DNA of 64,000 bases from Sphingobacterium multivorum (lineage in GTDB: Bacteria > Bacteroidota > Bacteroidia > Sphingobacteriales > Sphingobacteriaceae): the NCBI RefSeq assembly GCF_039511225.1, contig NZ_CP154261.1, positions 1,178,001 to 1,242,000 of the forward strand, read 5' to 3'. A model generated the notes under the pieces. That model was given only the letters and a program-made list of their open reading frames with translations, was not told the origin of the DNA and did not search any database. Shown here in pieces: positions 61,277-64,000 of this stretch. How positions within the stretch are numbered: the stretch's first letter is position 1; every line of letters begins with the position of its first letter. A program made the translations under genes and the position numbers.

Positions 61277-62737
61277 ATGATGGATTTAAAAAAAGTATTG
61301 CATGCTATCCCTGTACAGCAGGTTGTAGGGAACCTCGAAGAGGTCGATGTGCACTCTTTGTGCTTTGATTCCAGAAAAGTGGAGTTGGGAAGTTTGTTTA
61401 TCGCAGTGCGAGGTGTTCAGACAGATGGTCATTTGTTTGTGGACAAGGCAATTACCTCGGGAGCTAGAGCCGTTATTGTGGAAGAGTTGCCAAAAGAAAC
61501 GTTGGATTCTGTCGTCTATATCTTGGTGGCGGACTCTGCTTATGCTTTAGGTGTCGCTGCTGCTAATTTCTATGGCAATCCTGCTGAGCAGTTGAAACTT
61601 GTCGGTGTAACCGGTACAAATGGTAAAACGACAGTCGCAACATTGTTGTTTCAGCTGTTTACTGAGTTGGGCTACCATGTTGGCTTATTATCTACGGTAC
61701 AAAACCAGATTGGAACGAAGGTTATACCCGCAACGCACACAACGCCAGACCCTATTCAATTGAATAAATTGTTACGGGATATGGTTGATGATGGCTGTGA
61801 TTATGCGTTTATGGAGGTTAGTTCACATGCTGTCGTTCAGGAACGTATTGCAGGCTTGGTGTTTGCGGGCGCAATATTTACGAATATTACCCATGATCAC
61901 CTGGATTTTCATAAAACTTTTGATAACTATATTAAAGCGAAAAAAAAGTTTTTTGATGATTTGGATGCGAATGCTTTTGCTTTGACGAATGCTGACGATA
62001 GAAATGGTCAGGTCATGCTTCAAAATACAGTGGCACATCGGAAAAGCTATGGCTTACGTTCTGGAGCGGATTTTAAAGCAAAGGTGATCGAAAGCCATTT
62101 CGATGGTATGTTGATGAGCGTTGACGGGCAGGAAGTGTGGGTGAAATTGATCGGCGATTTCAATGCTTATAATCTTTTAGCGGTTTATGCTGCCGCTATT
62201 TTGCTAGAGCAGGAAACGGTGAAAGTGCTAACCGCGCTCAGTACATTGAAGGGAGCAGAGGGACGGTTTGAAACGATGAAATCAGCTTCGGGTGTTTTTG
62301 GAATCGTAGACTACGCGCATACACCTGATGCGGTTGAAAATGTGTTGAAGACCATAAGTTCATTGCGACGTCCAGAACAAAAAATCATCACTGTGTTGGG
62401 ATGCGGAGGAGATCGGGATAAGACCAAAAGACCTGAAATGGCAGCGGCAGCGCTGCGTTATAGTGATCGTTTTTTGATTACGTCCGATAATCCACGTACA
62501 GAAGATCCTTACCAGATTATTAGAGATATTGAGGCGGGTGTGGCGGCAGACCAGAAGGTGAAGACGCTCTCTATAGCTGATCGTAAGGAAGCAATAAGGA
62601 CAGCCTATCAGCTGGCTAGTCCTGGAGATATTATCCTAGTGGCAGGAAAAGGGCATGAGAAATATCAAGATATACACGGTGTAAAGCATCATTTTGATGA
62701 TAAAGAAGTTTTAGAGAATACATTTAACGAACAATAG
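61277..62737 (+). CDS. murE: UDP-MurNAc-L-Ala-D-Glu:meso-diaminopimelate ligase
   Basis: The 486-residue Mur ligase has the ATP-binding GTNGKTT (113-119), the carbamylated-lysine region ([16 protein letters not shown]), and C-terminal DNPR (404-407) with the E-D-P after it. DNPR is the residue set that distinguishes ligases adding meso-diaminopimelate from those adding lysine, so the peptidoglycan is of the DAP type. It starts at ATGATG directly after the ftsI stop. mraY begins 4 nt after its stop. Confidence 0.97.
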   Translation: MMDLKKVLHAIPVQQVVGNLEEVDVHSLCFDSRKVELGSLFIAVRGVQTDGHLFVDKAITSGARAVIVEELPKETLDSVVYILVADSAYALGVAAANFYGNPAEQLKLVGVTGTNGKTTVATLLFQLFTELGYHVGLLSTVQNQIGTKVIPATHTTPDPIQLNKLLRDMVDDGCDYAFMEVSSHAVVQERIAGLVFAGAIFTNITHDHLDFHKTFDNYIKAKKKFFDDLDANAFALTNADDRNGQVMLQNTVAHRKSYGLRSGADFKAKVIESHFDGMLMSVDGQEVWVKLIGDFNAYNLLAVYAAAILLEQETVKVLTALSTLKGAEGRFETMKSASGVFGIVDYAHTPDAVENVLKTISSLRRPEQKIITVLGCGGDRDKTKRPEMAAAALRYSDRFLITSDNPRTEDPYQIIRDIEAGVAADQKVKTLSIADRKEAIRTAYQLASPGDIILVAGKGHEKYQDIHGVKHHFDDKEVLENTFNEQ

Positions 62738-62741
62738 AAAT

Positions 62742-63986
62742 ATGTTGTACCATCTTTTTACGTGGCTTAGCGAATATATTCATATACCTGGAGGAGGTTT
62801 GTTTCAATACATCTCCTTTCGGACATCTATGGCTGTAATCGCTTCATTGATTATTACCACGGTTTTTGGGGGAAAATTGATTCAATTCTTGCATAATAAG
62901 CAAGTTGGAGAGACAATTCGTGATTTGGGGCTTGAAGGAGAAAAAAAGAAAGCTGGTACGCCGACAATGGGTGGGATCATCATCATTGCAGGTATCCTTA
63001 TACCGACCTTGTTATTTGCGAAATTGACGAATATCTATGTGATTATCATGATCGTGACAACACTTTGGATGGGCGCAATTGGATTTTTAGATGATTATAT
63101 AAAGGTCTTTAGACATAACAAAGAAGGTTTAGCTGGTAAGTTTAAAGTTGTTGGGCAAGTTGGCTTGGGAGCGATTATTGCTTGTACGATGTACTTTCAT
63201 CCAGATATCGTTGTCCGAAAAGGGGTGGATAAACCAACCTCCACTAAACCCGTTGAAGTGGTTATCAATGAAGGTACAGGTGAGAAAACCTACGCTGAAA
63301 ACGTGAAATCATCGAAGACAAATATTCCATTTTATAAAAATAACGAGTTTGATTATGCTAAGGTGTTTAAGATATTCGGACTACAAAGTGATTATCTGAC
63401 TTTTATCGTCTTTTTAGTTGTTGTTATTTTTATCGTTACGGCAGTTTCAAACGGCGCAAATATTACGGACGGTATCGATGGTTTAGCTACGAGTACATCC
63501 GCTATCATTGGTGTTACTTTAGCCATTTTAGCTTACGTGTCGGGTAACGTGATCTTTTCAGATTACCTCAATATTATGTATATCCCTAATTCCGGAGAAC
63601 TCGTGATTTTCGCTGGAGCATTTGTGGGGGCCTGCGTGGGTTTCCTATGGTATAACACGTATCCTGCTCAAGTTTTTATGGGGGATACGGGAAGTTTGGC
63701 GATCGGTGGTATTATTGCTGCTTTCGCGATCCTGATCCGGAAAGAATTATTGATACCGATTCTATGTGGTGTATTTCTGTTGGAAAACCTTTCGGTAATT
63801 CTTCAAGTGTCGTATTTCAAATACACTAAAAAGAAATACGGTGAGGGTAGACGGATTTTTTTGATGTCGCCATTACATCATCACTTTCAGAAGAAGGGGT
63901 ATCACGAGGCAAAAATTGTAACACGTTTTGTTATCGTAGGAATCATATTGGCCATTCTTACTATTGTAACATTGAAAATTAGATAA
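62742..63986 (+). CDS. mraY: Phospho-N-acetylmuramoyl-pentapeptide transferase
   Basis: The 414-residue polytopic enzyme transfers phospho-MurNAc-pentapeptide to undecaprenyl phosphate, making lipid I. Family signatures are [30 protein letters not shown] and [13 protein letters not shown] (catalytic aspartates), and the C-terminal [18 protein letters not shown]. It is about 50 residues longer than E. coli MraY (360). The extra stretch (about residues 157-210, with [28 protein letters not shown]) sits in a loop after the fifth span, as seen in Bacteroidota MraY. Its TAA overlaps the next ATG. Confidence 0.96.
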   Translation: MLYHLFTWLSEYIHIPGGGLFQYISFRTSMAVIASLIITTVFGGKLIQFLHNKQVGETIRDLGLEGEKKKAGTPTMGGIIIIAGILIPTLLFAKLTNIYVIIMIVTTLWMGAIGFLDDYIKVFRHNKEGLAGKFKVVGQVGLGAIIACTMYFHPDIVVRKGVDKPTSTKPVEVVINEGTGEKTYAENVKSSKTNIPFYKNNEFDYAKVFKIFGLQSDYLTFIVFLVVVIFIVTAVSNGANITDGIDGLATSTSAIIGVTLAILAYVSGNVIFSDYLNIMYIPNSGELVIFAGAFVGACVGFLWYNTYPAQVFMGDTGSLAIGGIIAAFAILIRKELLIPILCGVFLLENLSVILQVSYFKYTKKKYGEGRRIFLMSPLHHHFQKKGYHEAKIVTRFVIVGIILAILTIVTLKIR

Positions 63987-64000
63987 TGATGTCAAATATT
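63986..64000 (+). CDS. Start of the next dcw gene, probably murD (truncated by window edge)
   Basis: ATGATGTCAAATATT follows, overlapping the final A of the mraY stop (TAATG). Five codons (M-M-S-N-I) are visible before the window ends. murD is the expected next gene in the Bacteroidota cluster, but the sequence here is too short to prove it. Confidence 0.45.

Overview
The window is chromosomal DNA of a Bacteroidota bacterium. The best fit is family Sphingobacteriaceae, possibly Sphingobacterium; this is inferred, since no rRNA gene is present. Supporting signs are SusC/SusD pairs, Bacteroidota-type promoters (TTTG, spacer, TAnnTTTG), a TatA/TonB/LptD set of the Bacteroidota type, and the order mraZ-rsmH-ftsL-ftsI-murE-mraY. 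No transposase, integrase, phage gene or CRISPR array was seen.

Layout. 1-927 (-) is the N-terminal part of a SusC-type receptor cut by the window edge. 1356-1967 is a zinc-ribbon membrane protein and 2016-4703 (-) an outer-membrane beta-barrel protein. 4995-24164 is the main accessory region, a sialoglycan utilisation locus: a sulfatase and a GntR/FadR regulator on the minus strand, then a plus-strand run of SusC, SusD, N-acetylneuraminate lyase, a NanM-like mutarotase, an MFS transporter, a two-domain sialate O-acetylesterase, N-acylglucosamine 2-epimerase, GH20 hexosaminidase, GH33 sialidase and a GH16 lipoprotein. The genes fit one pathway: remove sulfate, O-acetyl and sialyl groups outside the cell, import through SusC/SusD and the MFS carrier, cleave Neu5Ac to ManNAc and pyruvate, and epimerise ManNAc to GlcNAc. 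No GlcNAc kinase is present here. Four near-identical 11-bp palindromes around the regulator, its divergent SusC promoter and the sulfatase look like the GntR operator.

24165-25014 holds no convincing gene but carries 11-bp tandem repeats, a 12-bp palindrome and an orphan hairpin plus leader. 25015-42274 is mainly housekeeping and envelope genes: tex, tatA, a MATE pump, a 2-oxoacid dehydrogenase E2, cinA, lptD, an N-acetylmuramoyl-L-alanine amidase, an MCE protein and an S9 peptidase. 40808-43732 (-) is a compact regulatory locus: membrane protein, winged-helix regulator, COQ4-like protein and CreD. Two copies of a 19-bp palindrome precede its two transcription units.

43882-64000 holds tRNA-Leu(UAG), trigger factor, a TamB-like giant, tsaD, a TonB protein, a LutB-type Fe-S protein, aspS, and the start of the division and cell-wall cluster running off the right edge at murD. 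The mraZ upstream region has 10-bp-spaced MraZ-box-like repeats, and an oppositely oriented set lies nearer aspS.

All product names come from reading motifs by eye; no database search was run.
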